A stretch of 50,613 nucleotides of DNA from Oscillospiraceae bacterium. GTDB lineage: Bacteria > Bacillota > Clostridia > Oscillospirales > CAG-272. Positions 32,829 through 42,739 of the stretch are shown in pieces. The stretch covers positions 1-50,613 of the forward strand of contig SVUG01000010.1 of assembly GCA_015063385.1 (NCBI GenBank), read 5' to 3'. Below the pieces are notes generated by a model. The model worked only from the letters and a program-made list of their open reading frames with translations. It was not told where the DNA came from and made no database searches. The position numbers and the translations under genes were made by a program. The stretch's first letter is position 1, and every line of letters starts with the position of its first letter.

Positions 32829-34015
32829 AAGTTTTACAGATAAATTCGGTGTGCGGTATACGCAGTACAGGAAAAATTTGCACAGACCTTGCAGCTGTCC
32901 TGAAGGCGCAGGGACACGATTCGCTCGTGCTTTACGGCAGGGAAAACGCTCCGGAGAAATTTGCCTCTATTTCCAAGAAAATAACCACCGATACCGAGGT
33001 AAAGCTGCACGCACTTTCCGCTCGCCTTTTTGACAAAGCGGGATTTGCATCTAATGGGGCAACCAAAAGGTTTATAAAAGAAATTGAAAGATATAACCCC
33101 GATATAATTCACCTGCACAATCTTCACGGGTATTATATCAACGCAGAAATGCTTTTTGATTATCTTAAATCGCAGTCACGTCCTGTGGTGTGGACTTTGC
33201 ACGATTGCTGGGCGTTTACAGGGCATTGCTCGCATTTTTCATATGCTCGCTGTGACAGATGGAAGAGCGGCTGTCACGACTGCCCGCAGAAACTACAGTA
33301 CCCGAAGAGCTTTTTTGATAATTCGAGGGTGAATTATGAGAGGAAGAAAAAATGCTTTTCAGGAGTAAAAAATCTTACCGTCGTCACACCGTCAAGCTGG
33401 CTGGCCGACTTGGTCAGAGAGTCGTTCCTTTCAGAATATCCCGTCTCGGTAATACCTAACGGAATTGATCTCGCTTCTTTTAAGCCGACGCATACCGATG
33501 TTCGCAAAAAATACGGTATTGGTGACGGAAAGATAATTCTCGGAGTGGCTAGTGTTTGGAGTGAGCGTAAGGGACTTTCTGATTTTATAAAGCTCTCTGA
33601 GCTTATAAGCGACGAATACAAGATAGTCCTTGTGGGTGTAAATGATTCCCTGAAAAAAGAGCTTCCCAAAAACATAATAGCCATCTCGGCAACCGATAGC
33701 CGTGAGGAGCTTGCCGCTATTTATACCGAAGCGTACGTGTTTTATAATCCTACTTATGAGGACAATTATCCCACGGTCAATCTAGAAGCACAAGCATGCG
33801 GTACGCCTGTAATTACATACCGTACAGGAGGTAGCATGGAGAGCGTTCCTAAAGAAAACGTTGTAGCACAAGGTGATTTAAGTGCTGTTATTAATATGTT
33901 AGGACAAGAAATCAAAATAAAAGAACAAGATTTTTCACAAAAATGCATGGTCGAACGATATGTTAGGCTGATTTTTGAAATGTGTTCAAGGAGATATGAG
34001 GAACAAATGAAATGA
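32825..34015 (+). CDS. Glycosyltransferase family 4 (type A, first copy)
   Basis: A 396-residue GT-B enzyme. N-terminal: VLQINSVCGIRSTGKICTDL, IIHLHNLHGYYINAEMLF, TLHDCWAFTGHCSHF and the Cys pattern CDRWKSGCHDCPQ, which may bind metal. C-terminal: SVIPNGIDLASF, LGVASVWSERKGLSDF and the sugar-nucleotide-binding EDNYPTVNLEAQACGTPVI. It resembles the WcaC/WbdH-type colanic and O-antigen transferases. The gene at 40272 is clearly its paralogue. It overlaps the kinase-like gene by 4 bp (ATGA). Confidence 0.88.
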   Translation: MKVLQINSVCGIRSTGKICTDLAAVLKAQGHDSLVLYGRENAPEKFASISKKITTDTEVKLHALSARLFDKAGFASNGATKRFIKEIERYNPDIIHLHNLHGYYINAEMLFDYLKSQSRPVVWTLHDCWAFTGHCSHFSYARCDRWKSGCHDCPQKLQYPKSFFDNSRVNYERKKKCFSGVKNLTVVTPSSWLADLVRESFLSEYPVSVIPNGIDLASFKPTHTDVRKKYGIGDGKIILGVASVWSERKGLSDFIKLSELISDEYKIVLVGVNDSLKKELPKNIIAISATDSREELAAIYTEAYVFYNPTYEDNYPTVNLEAQACGTPVITYRTGGSMESVPKENVVAQGDLSAVINMLGQEIKIKEQDFSQKCMVERYVRLIFEMCSRRYEEQMK

Positions 34016-34659
34016 TTTCATTCAGCGGTATCGATTGCGGTGGCAAGTCCACTCAGATTGAAAAAATAGCCGAGTATATGAGAAACGAGCTCGGATACGG
34101 AAAAAGAGTGAAAATCATACACTCACGCGGTGGATATACTCCTATGCTTGAGTTTATGAAAAGCATAATAAGAAGAGATAAAAACTCAAGCCGTGAGGAG
34201 CAGGATAGATACAGAGAAGAGATACATTCAAGCAAAAGGAAACGCAAGCTCCTTTTATGGTTGTCAATTTTTGACCTTGCACTCTACTATGGAATATATT
34301 TCAGACTTTTAGAGCTATTCGGCAAAAAGATTCTTGCTGACAGATATTTTTGGGATTCTTATATAGATTTTCTTATGAAATATCCCGAATTTGATTTTGA
34401 GAGGTGGCTTGTTTTTCGCTTCGCAAAGGGCATTTATAAAAAGCCTCGGCACTCTGTAATTTACGTTATAGACGCAGAGCTTTCGATGTATCGCTCTACA
34501 TTAAAGGACGAGCCTTGGCCGGAGCCTGTTGAGGTACGGCGGGAAAGGATAAATATTTACCTTTCACAAATCGAAAAGGGAAGATGGATGCACGTTATAG
34601 ACGCAAGAGATGATATAGAGAGCGTCTTTCAAAAAACCAAGGAGATTATCTTTAATTGA
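34012..34659 (+). CDS. Thymidylate-kinase-like P-loop protein in the glycan operon
   Basis: A 215-residue P-loop kinase-like protein. Walker A is GIDCGGKSTQ at residues 5-14, and DRYFWDSYIDFLMKY (~104) is like the DRY/S motif of thymidylate kinases. The middle has a highly basic insert (HSSKRKRKLLL) and the segment VIYVIDAEL. Homologues of this type occur in capsule and O-antigen clusters, where a dTMP role is unlikely. It may phosphorylate a sugar or alcohol in the pathway. It overlaps the gene before as ATGA and the next as TTGA, forming a tightly coupled trio with the two genes that follow. Confidence 0.75.
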   Translation: MISFSGIDCGGKSTQIEKIAEYMRNELGYGKRVKIIHSRGGYTPMLEFMKSIIRRDKNSSREEQDRYREEIHSSKRKRKLLLWLSIFDLALYYGIYFRLLELFGKKILADRYFWDSYIDFLMKYPEFDFERWLVFRFAKGIYKKPRHSVIYVIDAELSMYRSTLKDEPWPEPVEVRRERINIYLSQIEKGRWMHVIDARDDIESVFQKTKEIIFN

Positions 34660-35705
34660 AAATATCGTATATGCTAGAGCGAGAGGACTTTTACAGTATA
34701 AACCAAAAGACTCTCGATAAGTATTATAAAGAGAAACACAAATCAAAAACACTATACATATACCCGCATCTCAATGCAATCGTCACGAGAACGCCATCAA
34801 AGCGTGTTAAGCAGTATTTGTACGTTGAATATAGCCACAATGCTTCGCTTATAAAAGGCTTTTTGACTAAAATGTACACTAGAATTTACATTAACTCGTT
34901 TGGATTGCTTTCTTCGAGCAGGTGTAGAGTTAACGGAGATTTCTCTGACAATTCTCTTATATATCCCTGCAACAAGAAAATAAGAATATTTGATTTTGAA
35001 AGTGGCACGGTTAGGGTTGTGGCAAAATCGGGATTCTGTAATACGGGAATAAAAAAAGAAATTGAGTTCAGAGAGAAAAACAGAGCTTCGTTTATTCCCA
35101 AAATTCTTTCTTTTGATGATGAAGAATATACCGAAAAAATCATTGACGGACGTCCCCTTGCAAGAATAAAGGAGGGGCAAGAGAGGTATAAGGAAGCAGC
35201 CCTCAATTTGTGGAACAGCTATGAAAGAGACTCAAAGGATATAGCGATATCTGAGTATGCAAAGCAGTTGAGAGAAGAGTTTGCTTTACTTATTAAAAAA
35301 TGCACGGTCAAGAGTGCGGATCTTGGCAAAGCACACGAGCTTGAAGAACACTTGTACGCTCTTCTTGCGGTTTCTTCGGATATGGCGCAGGTGGCTTTGA
35401 GTCACGGCGATCTTCAGCCGGGCAACGTTTGGATTGAAAATAACACCGATAATATTTACATCATAGATTGGGAGTCATACGGCAGAAGAAGCGTGGGCTA
35501 CGATTATGCTGCTCTTTATAGGGATTTGCGTAAAAAGGACGGAATATCAAGGCTTGCTAAAAGCAACGCAATTTTAGACGTCGTCATTCTTTACGAGGAC
35601 CTTATATTCAAGCTTGAAGAGCTTGTCAGCCTTCCCGAAGATATAGGCTCGGGTGATTTTGATGACTATGTTAACACGGTTTTAAGGGAAATAAAAAATG
35701 TTTGA
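34656..35705 (+). CDS. Aminoglycoside/choline-kinase-like phosphotransferase
   Basis: A 349-residue protein kinase-fold phosphotransferase. The catalytic motif SHGDLQPGNVWI (~250) and metal-binding IIDWESYGRRSVGYDYAAL (~272) are those of the APH/choline kinase family; a degenerate ATP-binding lobe (RVVAKSGFCNTGIKKEIEF) precedes. The first ~120 residues are an extra domain. The start is TTG 34656, overlapping the previous stop, with AAGGAG upstream; ATG 34671 is the alternative. It could phosphorylate choline, ethanolamine or another small alcohol as LicA does, or a sugar. The actual substrate is unknown. It overlaps the next gene by 8 bp. Confidence 0.8.
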   Translation: MKISYMLEREDFYSINQKTLDKYYKEKHKSKTLYIYPHLNAIVTRTPSKRVKQYLYVEYSHNASLIKGFLTKMYTRIYINSFGLLSSSRCRVNGDFSDNSLIYPCNKKIRIFDFESGTVRVVAKSGFCNTGIKKEIEFREKNRASFIPKILSFDDEEYTEKIIDGRPLARIKEGQERYKEAALNLWNSYERDSKDIAISEYAKQLREEFALLIKKCTVKSADLGKAHELEEHLYALLAVSSDMAQVALSHGDLQPGNVWIENNTDNIYIIDWESYGRRSVGYDYAALYRDLRKKDGISRLAKSNAILDVVILYEDLIFKLEELVSLPEDIGSGDFDDYVNTVLREIKNV

Positions 35706-36849
35706 TTTTATGAACAACAAGCATGTCTCGCTGATGCTTCGACTTTCGGCGGAGGTGAGAAGCTTGTCAAAGGAAGACTTTTGTGACGTTGATATGGAGG
35801 AGCTTTACAAGCTGTGCCTTGAGCACGAGCTTCACGGCGTTGTTGCTTCGCATATTCTGCGTGACGGTATTATAGAGCTCCCTGAATATTGGCATCAGGC
35901 TTATGAAAAGGAACAAGCTCGCCTTGAATTTTTAAAGGCAAAGTCGGCTGAAATCTGTTCTCTTATGAGAGCAGAGGGGATACCGATGATAATTCTTAAA
36001 AACGGCGGAATTATGACCGATATAGTCTCTGACGCAGCGGCTTGTCCGATGGAGGATATCGACAGTCTTGTAAGGAAAAGTGATTTTCTTCAGGCACACG
36101 GTATTCTTATAAATAACGGTTTCAACTTTAAATTCCGCAGCGAATTTGAAAAAGAGCTTCTTGATGAGGCGTTTGCCGATGGCTCAACAGAGTATTACAT
36201 ACTTATGCCGGACGGCGATAAGATGTGGTTTGAGCTTTCCTGGCGTGCCGTTGCAGGCAGATGGATAAGACCTGACAAGGAGCCTCCTACAGATGCCCTA
36301 TTTGATAGATGCTATTTTTCCGACGGCACCGACGTAGGAATACTTAGTCCTGAGGATAATCTTTTGCAGGTATGCATTCATACTGCAAAGCATTCCTACG
36401 TTCGTTCTCCGGGACTCAGGCTGCATCTTGACGTTGACAGAATAGTTTCGAACAAGCAAATAGACTGGGATATCTTTATTGAAAGGGTTGAACAAACCCA
36501 CGTAAAAACCTCGACCTACTATTCGCTTATGATACCAAAGGTGCTTTTTGGCACGAACATTCCCGATGCAGTTTTGAATAGATTAAAGCCTCGAAAGAGC
36601 AAGGCCAAAAAAATAGAGAAGCTTCTCGGACGAGCAGGGCTTCTACATCCCGCAGGACGAAAGTTCTCAAAATTTTCCTTCCTGCGTTTCCAAACTTCGC
36701 TTTACGACTCGGCAAAGGATATGTTAAGAGTACTATACCCCTCTTACGAGTGGTATAAAACCAGATACGGCATCAAAAATGCAATAGCATTGCCGTACTA
36801 TATAATTCTGCGAGGTCTTGACCTTGTTGGAATCAGAAAGAAAAAATAG
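35698..36849 (+). CDS. NTP_transf_5 family nucleotidyltransferase
   Basis: A 383-residue protein of the uncharacterised nucleotidyltransferase family Pfam NTP_transf_5. The family core is visible at about 80-125: IPMIILKNGGIMTDIVSDAAACPMEDIDSLVRKSD, in which M-E-D-I-D supplies the two metal-binding acidic residues. MWFELSWRAVAG gives a later one, and LSPEDNLLQVCIHTAKH is typical. Members occur in capsule clusters and in some modified-peptide clusters. The fold is related to LicD, which transfers phosphocholine to glycans, so with the preceding kinase-like pair it may add a phosphate-linked group. It is followed 8 bp later by a glycosyltransferase. Confidence 0.8.
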   Translation: MFDFMNNKHVSLMLRLSAEVRSLSKEDFCDVDMEELYKLCLEHELHGVVASHILRDGIIELPEYWHQAYEKEQARLEFLKAKSAEICSLMRAEGIPMIILKNGGIMTDIVSDAAACPMEDIDSLVRKSDFLQAHGILINNGFNFKFRSEFEKELLDEAFADGSTEYYILMPDGDKMWFELSWRAVAGRWIRPDKEPPTDALFDRCYFSDGTDVGILSPEDNLLQVCIHTAKHSYVRSPGLRLHLDVDRIVSNKQIDWDIFIERVEQTHVKTSTYYSLMIPKVLFGTNIPDAVLNRLKPRKSKAKKIEKLLGRAGLLHPAGRKFSKFSFLRFQTSLYDSAKDMLRVLYPSYEWYKTRYGIKNAIALPYYIILRGLDLVGIRKKK

Positions 36850-36857
36850 GTGATTTT

Positions 36858-37931
36858 ATGATAGCTTTCGTAGTCTCATTCGTTAGTCCGCATACTTTGC
36901 CGTTGGGCAGGGAGTTGGCTAAATATCAAGATGTTGTATTTATTAATACTATGCCTCTTACTGAGGAGAGAAAAAGAATGGGATATGATGTTGGTGACGA
37001 AAAAGTTAATATATGTAGTTATAATGACGATCCTGTAAAATGCCAAAAGATTATCGATACTTCGGAATGCGTGATATACGCAGGATCATTTGGCTTCAAT
37101 ATGTTAAAAAATCGCCTTAAAAAAGATAAATTGACCTTAATTATGCACGAGAGAATCTTCAAAAAAGGTGTTATTAAGTTGCTCGACCCGAGGACTTGGG
37201 AACTTCTGGATTTTTGCCATAGGGTACAAAGCAAAAATGTATATTTTTTGAGTATTGGTAAAAATGCTGCCAAAGATTTCATATTGCTTGGATTTAATAA
37301 AAATAAAATATTAAACTTTGGATATTTTCCTGATGTTACTTATGGTCAAATTATCTCGAAAAAGTTAAACAATGATACCTGTAAAATACTTTGGGTTGGT
37401 AGAATGGTCGATTTTAAAAAACCTATTCTGGCGCTCAAGGCCCTTAGAAAATTGCCACCCAAATATGTATTAACTATGATAGGCGATGGTAAGCTTTATG
37501 ATAAAGCGGTTAAATATGCAGAAAAACATAACATATGCGTAAGATTCCTTGGCAATGTGGCTCACGACGAAGTGGTAGACTGTATGCGATCGTCGCACAT
37601 ACTTCTATCTACATCCAACAAAGGAGAGGGGTGGGGTGCGGTTATAAACGAGGGGATGAATTCGGGGTGTGCTATTGTTTGTTCTGACCAAATCGGTTGC
37701 TACGGTACTCTTGCGGATGATGCAAATTCAGTGGCTTTCAGATCCGGCTCGGTTGAATCAATAGTACAAGCGATAATTACAGCAGATGCAAGAAAGGAAG
37801 AGCTATCCAGAAAATCAATACATACGGTTGTAAATGAATACAACCCGAGCATTGCAGCAGAACGTCTTATAGCTTTTATCGAAGGAGGTAAGATTGCAGA
37901 TAGCGGCGTATGCTCAAGGTTTTTTGAATAA
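36858..37931 (+). CDS. Glycosyltransferase (type B, first copy)
   Basis: A 357-residue GT-B enzyme. The N-terminal half has the odd signature INTMPLTEERKRMGYDVG and IMHERIFKKGVIKLL. The C-terminal half has ILWVGRMVDFKKPILALKAL and the donor site NKGEGWGAVINEGMNSGCAIVCSD, with two acidic residues. The gene at 41508 has the same landmarks in the same order and is a paralogue. It is more AT-rich than the genes around it. Cytoplasmic face of the membrane. It ends 10 bp before the next glycosyltransferase. Confidence 0.85.
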   Translation: MIAFVVSFVSPHTLPLGRELAKYQDVVFINTMPLTEERKRMGYDVGDEKVNICSYNDDPVKCQKIIDTSECVIYAGSFGFNMLKNRLKKDKLTLIMHERIFKKGVIKLLDPRTWELLDFCHRVQSKNVYFLSIGKNAAKDFILLGFNKNKILNFGYFPDVTYGQIISKKLNNDTCKILWVGRMVDFKKPILALKALRKLPPKYVLTMIGDGKLYDKAVKYAEKHNICVRFLGNVAHDEVVDCMRSSHILLSTSNKGEGWGAVINEGMNSGCAIVCSDQIGCYGTLADDANSVAFRSGSVESIVQAIITADARKEELSRKSIHTVVNEYNPSIAAERLIAFIEGGKIADSGVCSRFFE

Positions 37932-37941
37932 AGGATTTTTT

Positions 37942-39117
37942 ATGAAAGAAATTTTTTTAGGTTTCGTTTTTGATGAAAAAAAATGTGAGCAAATTTACAA
38001 AGACAGTAAGACAGGCTTGCAGATTGCCGGAAACCAATATCAGATGGGATTTTTAGAGGGGCTTAATCGCAAACTTGACATTATCTCGGTTTTGCCTGTT
38101 GGCACGTTTCCTAAGGGAAATAAACGTATAAACTATAAATACGATTTTGCTATGACGAAGCAAGGTAAGATAGAATACATCTCATTCACAAATTTGTATT
38201 TTATCAAGGATTTAACTCAAATGAATTCCTTAATACGGGCGTTGAAACAACGTATAGATAAATACGAATTTGTGACTATATACGTTTATAGCCTTTATAT
38301 GCCGTTTTTGTCGTCGCTTCAAAAACTTAAAAAGAAATATACAAATTTGAGTATTTGCCTTATTGTTCCTGATCTTCCGGGGAAATACGGTATTCTCAGG
38401 CCAACATTTTCGCTTGGCGGTATGCGAGACAGAATTGAAGCCCGCAAAAAAATTAAACTTGCCCAAATAGCAGATAGTTATGTGCTTCTGACCGAAACTA
38501 TGACGGAAGTTCTGCCCAAAAGACCTTATACTGTCATAGAAGGCTTTCTTCCTCAGCAGAAGTTCGACTATTCAAACAAAAGAGAAGCGAAAACAGTCCT
38601 TTACACAGGCTCGCTTAATGCGGCTTATGGCATAGATAAATTGCTTGATGCTTTCGCCCAAATTGCAGACCCTGATTTCCGTCTTTGGATATGCGGTGCG
38701 GGCGGAATCCAGTCAACCGTTGAGGAATATGCGAAAAAGGATAATAGAATCACCTACTTTGGTTTTTTGCCCAAGGATAAGGTTGCGGAGCTTCAGACAA
38801 GGTGCGATATTCTTATAAATCCGAGAAGTCCGCATGGCGAATACACGAAGTATTCCTTCCCCTCGAAAACCATGGAGTATCTTCTCTCGGGAAGCAAGGT
38901 TCTTATGTACCGCCTGCCCGGTGTGCCCGAGGAATACTACGATTATATTTATACGATAGACGGTAGCACCTCGGAAGACATTGCTGCTGCAATTATAAAG
39001 GCGTGCGAGGACAAATCCTTCCAAGCTCGCCGCACCGAACAGATAGAGTGGATAAAAACGCAAAAGAATAACCAAACGCAAATGAAAAAACTAACGGAGC
39101 TTTTAAATGAGGTTTAA
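37942..39117 (+). CDS. Glycosyltransferase (type C, first copy)
   Basis: A 391-residue GT-B enzyme starting at ATG 37942 with AAAGGA upstream; a longer frame begins inside the previous gene and is rejected. Landmarks: QIAGNQYQMGFLEGLNRKLD, CLIVPDLPGKYG, VLYTGSLNAAYGIDKLLDAF, ICGAGGIQSTVEEY and NPRSPHGEYTKYSFPSKTMEYLLSG. The gene at 42740 shares this pattern. It adds an unknown sugar to the repeat unit. Its 3' end overlaps the start of the polymerase-like gene by 11 bp. Confidence 0.86.
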   Translation: MKEIFLGFVFDEKKCEQIYKDSKTGLQIAGNQYQMGFLEGLNRKLDIISVLPVGTFPKGNKRINYKYDFAMTKQGKIEYISFTNLYFIKDLTQMNSLIRALKQRIDKYEFVTIYVYSLYMPFLSSLQKLKKKYTNLSICLIVPDLPGKYGILRPTFSLGGMRDRIEARKKIKLAQIADSYVLLTETMTEVLPKRPYTVIEGFLPQQKFDYSNKREAKTVLYTGSLNAAYGIDKLLDAFAQIADPDFRLWICGAGGIQSTVEEYAKKDNRITYFGFLPKDKVAELQTRCDILINPRSPHGEYTKYSFPSKTMEYLLSGSKVLMYRLPGVPEEYYDYIYTIDGSTSEDIAAAIIKACEDKSFQARRTEQIEWIKTQKNNQTQMKKLTELLNEV

Positions 39118-40291
39118 GATTTCAACCGTATACACGACAATACTTTGTGTGATGCTGGCAAGCCAGGCGTTGATACTGGCAGGCCTGCCTTTTGGCGTTC
39201 ACATAATGGTTAGCGTGGGTGCGTGGAGCATTATGCTCTGTGAAGCTCTCGCTCTATTAATGCTTTTTGCAGACGGAAAGCGACAACTGCTGGATAACAA
39301 CAGGCTTATGATGATTGCCATTTTGGCAGTGCTTTCCGTTTGTGCGGTGATTTTATCGTCATCCATAGATTTTAATGCCATAATAAAGCTCGTGACTTTT
39401 TTACAGCTACCGACATTTCTTTTCATAGCAACTCGAAACAATACTAAAAGGCTCAAGGAAGTAATTTATACAGCTAATCTTTTATATCCCGTTTTGTTCC
39501 TCATTCTATATCTTTCTCCTATTGCTTATCGTTTCGTTGGAGAATATGGAGAGGTAAAAAACGACGATATTACTCTTGGATACAATAATCCAAATGAAAC
39601 AGCTCTTTATTTAATGTTTTGCTTTTTTATACTTTTGTCGGCTTTCTTTTACTATAAAAACAAACTTACGGTCAGATTTATAGCGGCCGCCGAAATTTGT
39701 TTTCTCGCATTTCTTATATATAAAACGGATTGCAGAGCAGTGCTTGTTGTATGTATGCTGGTTTTAGTATATATGCTTTTCAGTGCCGAGCTTTATGTTC
39801 AGCCGTTATTCATCGGTGCCGTCTTTATTATTCCTATCGTATATACAATTATCGTTATTTGCTTCCCATCGCTTGCTTATCTTGAATTTATGGGAGAAAC
39901 AATAGAAAACGGCAGGATGAACATTATACTTGAGTATATTGATAATCTCGATGCTTTCGGACTGCTTTTTGGCAATTTTGAAAAGTATCAGCTGGGCAAT
40001 ATGCATAATGGTATGCTCAGCGTTGTCGCCTCGCTTGGAATAGTGGTATTCGGTGTGTATTTTGCAGCACTGTATTTTGGATATAAAAGAATTTTGCGTG
40101 GGACTGTTGGAAAGCGGGACTATATGCCGCTTGCACTCGGTATGCTTGGAATTATACTGCATAGCGTAGCAGAAGCAGCACCTCTGGTATCCGGCTCGGT
40201 ATATGCGGTATCTATATTTATGATTGCATATTTGGCGGTGCCTGAAAAAGAAACTAACGGAAGTGAAGAAATTGAAAATATTGCATCTTAA
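39107..40291 (+). CDS. O-antigen polymerase/ligase-like membrane protein (Wzy-like)
   Basis: A 394-residue protein with about ten to eleven membrane helices and a large external loop near residues 260-300 (ENGRMNIILEYIDNLDAFGLLFGNFEKYQLGNMHNGML), in which GNMHNGML recalls the periplasmic motif of Wzy/WaaL proteins. Located between glycosyltransferases and before a flippase, it most likely polymerises the repeat units on the outer leaflet. Wzy proteins are very diverse, so assignment rests on topology, motif and context. It overlaps both neighbours. Confidence 0.82.
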   Translation: MRFKISTVYTTILCVMLASQALILAGLPFGVHIMVSVGAWSIMLCEALALLMLFADGKRQLLDNNRLMMIAILAVLSVCAVILSSSIDFNAIIKLVTFLQLPTFLFIATRNNTKRLKEVIYTANLLYPVLFLILYLSPIAYRFVGEYGEVKNDDITLGYNNPNETALYLMFCFFILLSAFFYYKNKLTVRFIAAAEICFLAFLIYKTDCRAVLVVCMLVLVYMLFSAELYVQPLFIGAVFIIPIVYTIIVICFPSLAYLEFMGETIENGRMNIILEYIDNLDAFGLLFGNFEKYQLGNMHNGMLSVVASLGIVVFGVYFAALYFGYKRILRGTVGKRDYMPLALGMLGIILHSVAEAAPLVSGSVYAVSIFMIAYLAVPEKETNGSEEIENIAS

Positions 40292-41507
40292 CGCTTCCGA
40301 TGCAGGAAGCACGGGAAAAATTGTTTTGGATATCTGTGACGAAGCTATCCGCAGAGGATATGATTGCGTATCCGTTTTTTCTAAGAAAACGAGAGCATCT
40401 CGTAGTGATATAAAAGAATATTCTTGCTCCTTGCCATACGAGCAGGGGATTTATCGAAGACTGTCATACGTTCACGGCTTGCATTACGGATTTGCACCGA
40501 TTTCCACTGCAAGAATATTAGGTATCTTACGAAAGGAAAAGCCGGATGTAGTTCATCTTCACAGTATTAACTGTGCTATGGTGAATATATATCGCTTGTT
40601 AGGCTACCTGAAAAAGCATAAAATTTCTACCGTTGTCACTAATCACGCCGAGTTCTTTTATACAGGCAGTTGCCCGCATGCACTTGACTGCGAAAGGTGG
40701 AAAACTGGGTGTGGCAAATGTCCGATGCTGCTTTACGCATCCGAGTCTAAGATGTTTGACAGAACTCACACCGCTTGGTGCAAGATGAAAAAAGCGTTTT
40801 CGGGACACGAAAGAATCAGCGTTGTATCCGTATCGCCCTGGGTTTATAATAGGTCTATTTCATCACCGATTATGCAGAATATTCCCCAGTCTGTTATACT
40901 TAACGGCGTAAATAACTGCGTTTTTGATTACATACCGAAAGAGAAGGCGAGAGATGCCCTCGAAATATCGAAGAACGAGAAAATAATTCTACACGTCACC
41001 GCCAACTTTTCCGATCTGGAATCGGACTCCAAGGGCGGCAGGTATCTTTTAGAGCTTGCTCGCAGATTTGAGGGGGAAAACGTCTCAATTCTGGTAGTCG
41101 GAAAGCATAGCACAATAGAAAATCTTCCGACCAATATAACGCTTACTGGAAGTATCAAAGACCAAAAAAAGCTTGCTTTATATTATGCAGCCGCAGATAT
41201 TACCGTAGTGGTAAGTAAACGCGAAACGTTTGGTATGACGGTCGCGGAATCCTTGTGCTGCGGTACTCCTGTTGTCGGATTTAAATCAGGCGGCTCTGAG
41301 AGCATTGCTATAAATGAGTATTCAGAATTTCTTCCATATGACAATGTAGATTCTTTAGAATCTGCTATACGAAACAAATGGCTTGATTTCAAAAGCGAAG
41401 AAGCCGCAGTGAAAATTTCAAATGCGGCAAAAAATGCTTACTCTGCCAAGGAAATGGCGAGAAAATATTGCAACCTATACGAGAGTATGGTAGGAGAGGA
41501 TAAATAA
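40272..41507 (+). CDS. Glycosyltransferase family 4 (type A, second copy)
   Basis: A 411-residue GT-B enzyme. I start it at TTG 40272 (product begins MKILHLNASDAGSTGKI), eight bases after GGAAG; GTG 40263 is possible. It shows the same features as the gene at 32825: STGKIVLDI, VVHLHSINCAMVNIYRL, FFYTGSCPHALDCERW and C-x-x-C after TGCGK, then SVILNGVNNCVF and KRETFGMTVAESLCCGTPVV. The 20-bp overlap with the polymerase gene implies coupled translation. It would add a sugar chemically related to the one added by the first copy. Confidence 0.87.
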   Translation: MKILHLNASDAGSTGKIVLDICDEAIRRGYDCVSVFSKKTRASRSDIKEYSCSLPYEQGIYRRLSYVHGLHYGFAPISTARILGILRKEKPDVVHLHSINCAMVNIYRLLGYLKKHKISTVVTNHAEFFYTGSCPHALDCERWKTGCGKCPMLLYASESKMFDRTHTAWCKMKKAFSGHERISVVSVSPWVYNRSISSPIMQNIPQSVILNGVNNCVFDYIPKEKARDALEISKNEKIILHVTANFSDLESDSKGGRYLLELARRFEGENVSILVVGKHSTIENLPTNITLTGSIKDQKKLALYYAAADITVVVSKRETFGMTVAESLCCGTPVVGFKSGGSESIAINEYSEFLPYDNVDSLESAIRNKWLDFKSEEAAVKISNAAKNAYSAKEMARKYCNLYESMVGEDK

Positions 41508-42638
41508 ATGAAGATAGTCTTTCTTTCCAATTATTTTAACCACCATCAAAAACCTCTGTCCGATGAGCTGTTTCTTTTAACCTATGGAAATTACATATTC
41601 GTAGAAACCGAAGCGATGAGCGAGGAGCGAAAGAATATGGGGTGGGGCGAAACAAAAACTCCTGAATACGTAAGGCAGTATAATGAGGAAAAGGACGTGA
41701 TTGACGCTGCAATAAATAATGCAGACGTGATCATAATTGGCAGTGCACCTAAGAAGCTTGTAGATAAAAGGCTTGAGGACAACAAGCTGACGTTTATATA
41801 TAGCGAGCGAATATATAAAAAGAAAACACCTTATCTTAAGCTTCCGCTTCATTTTTTGAAGTTCGGTCTATGGTATCGCCGTTATAAAAATCTTTATCTT
41901 TTATGTGCAAGTGCATACACTGCCAAGGATTATGCAAAAACGTTTACGTTTATCAACAAAGCATATAAATGGGGCTATTTTCCCGAGTGCAAAGAATATG
42001 AAGATATTGACGCTTTGATCGCTTCTAAAAAGAAAAACTCGTTGCTATGGTGTGCTCGCTTTATAGATTGGAAGCATCCCGAAACTCCTGTACGTATTGC
42101 GAAAAGACTGCGTGATGACGGATATGACTTTGAGCTTAATATGATAGGCAGGGGTGAAATGCAGGATGATATACGAAATATGGTAGATGACCTAGATATA
42201 TCAGATAAAGTACACTTGCTTGGTTCAATGACTCCGGAGCGCGTGAGAGAGTATATGGAAAAAAGCGAGATTTTCCTCTTTACATCTGACAGAAACGAGG
42301 GCTGGGGGGCAGTGCTGAATGAGAGCATGAATTCCGCCTGTGCCGTTGTGGCAAATCAAGAAATAGGCTCTGTGCCTTTTCTCGTTAAGAACGGTGAAAA
42401 CGGTTTCACATACAAAGACATCTACGAAGACGAACTTTATAATAAAATAAAAATCCTTTTAGATGACAAAAAAACTCGTTTGCAATTTTCAAAAAAAGCA
42501 TATTTAACGATAACCGAAGAATGGAATGCGCAAAGTGCCGCTAAGAAGTTTATTGCTCTTTGCGAACAGCTTTTATCGGATAATACAACTGTCGATATAT
42601 TTGAATTCGGTATTTGTAGCAAAGTTAAAACAAAGTAA
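41508..42638 (+). CDS. Glycosyltransferase (type B, second copy)
   Basis: A 376-residue GT-B enzyme that starts directly after the previous stop codon. It repeats the signatures of the gene at 36858: VETEAMSEERKNMGWGE, FIYSERIYKKKTPYLKL, LLWCARFIDWKHPETPVRIA and SDRNEGWGAVLNESMNSACAVVANQEIG. The conserved EGWGAV region holds the donor-binding Glu. A ~100-bp AT-rich gap separates it from the next gene, the largest gap within the operon. Confidence 0.86.
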   Translation: MKIVFLSNYFNHHQKPLSDELFLLTYGNYIFVETEAMSEERKNMGWGETKTPEYVRQYNEEKDVIDAAINNADVIIIGSAPKKLVDKRLEDNKLTFIYSERIYKKKTPYLKLPLHFLKFGLWYRRYKNLYLLCASAYTAKDYAKTFTFINKAYKWGYFPECKEYEDIDALIASKKKNSLLWCARFIDWKHPETPVRIAKRLRDDGYDFELNMIGRGEMQDDIRNMVDDLDISDKVHLLGSMTPERVREYMEKSEIFLFTSDRNEGWGAVLNESMNSACAVVANQEIGSVPFLVKNGENGFTYKDIYEDELYNKIKILLDDKKTRLQFSKKAYLTITEEWNAQSAAKKFIALCEQLLSDNTTVDIFEFGICSKVKTK

Positions 42639-42739
42639 ATTTCAGAGATTTTGAAAAGTTGTTTAAAAATTGGATATAAAATAGGTAATAGAATAAGAAT
42701 GTTTGACCTGTTAAATTTAAAAACAGTAAGGATTTATTT

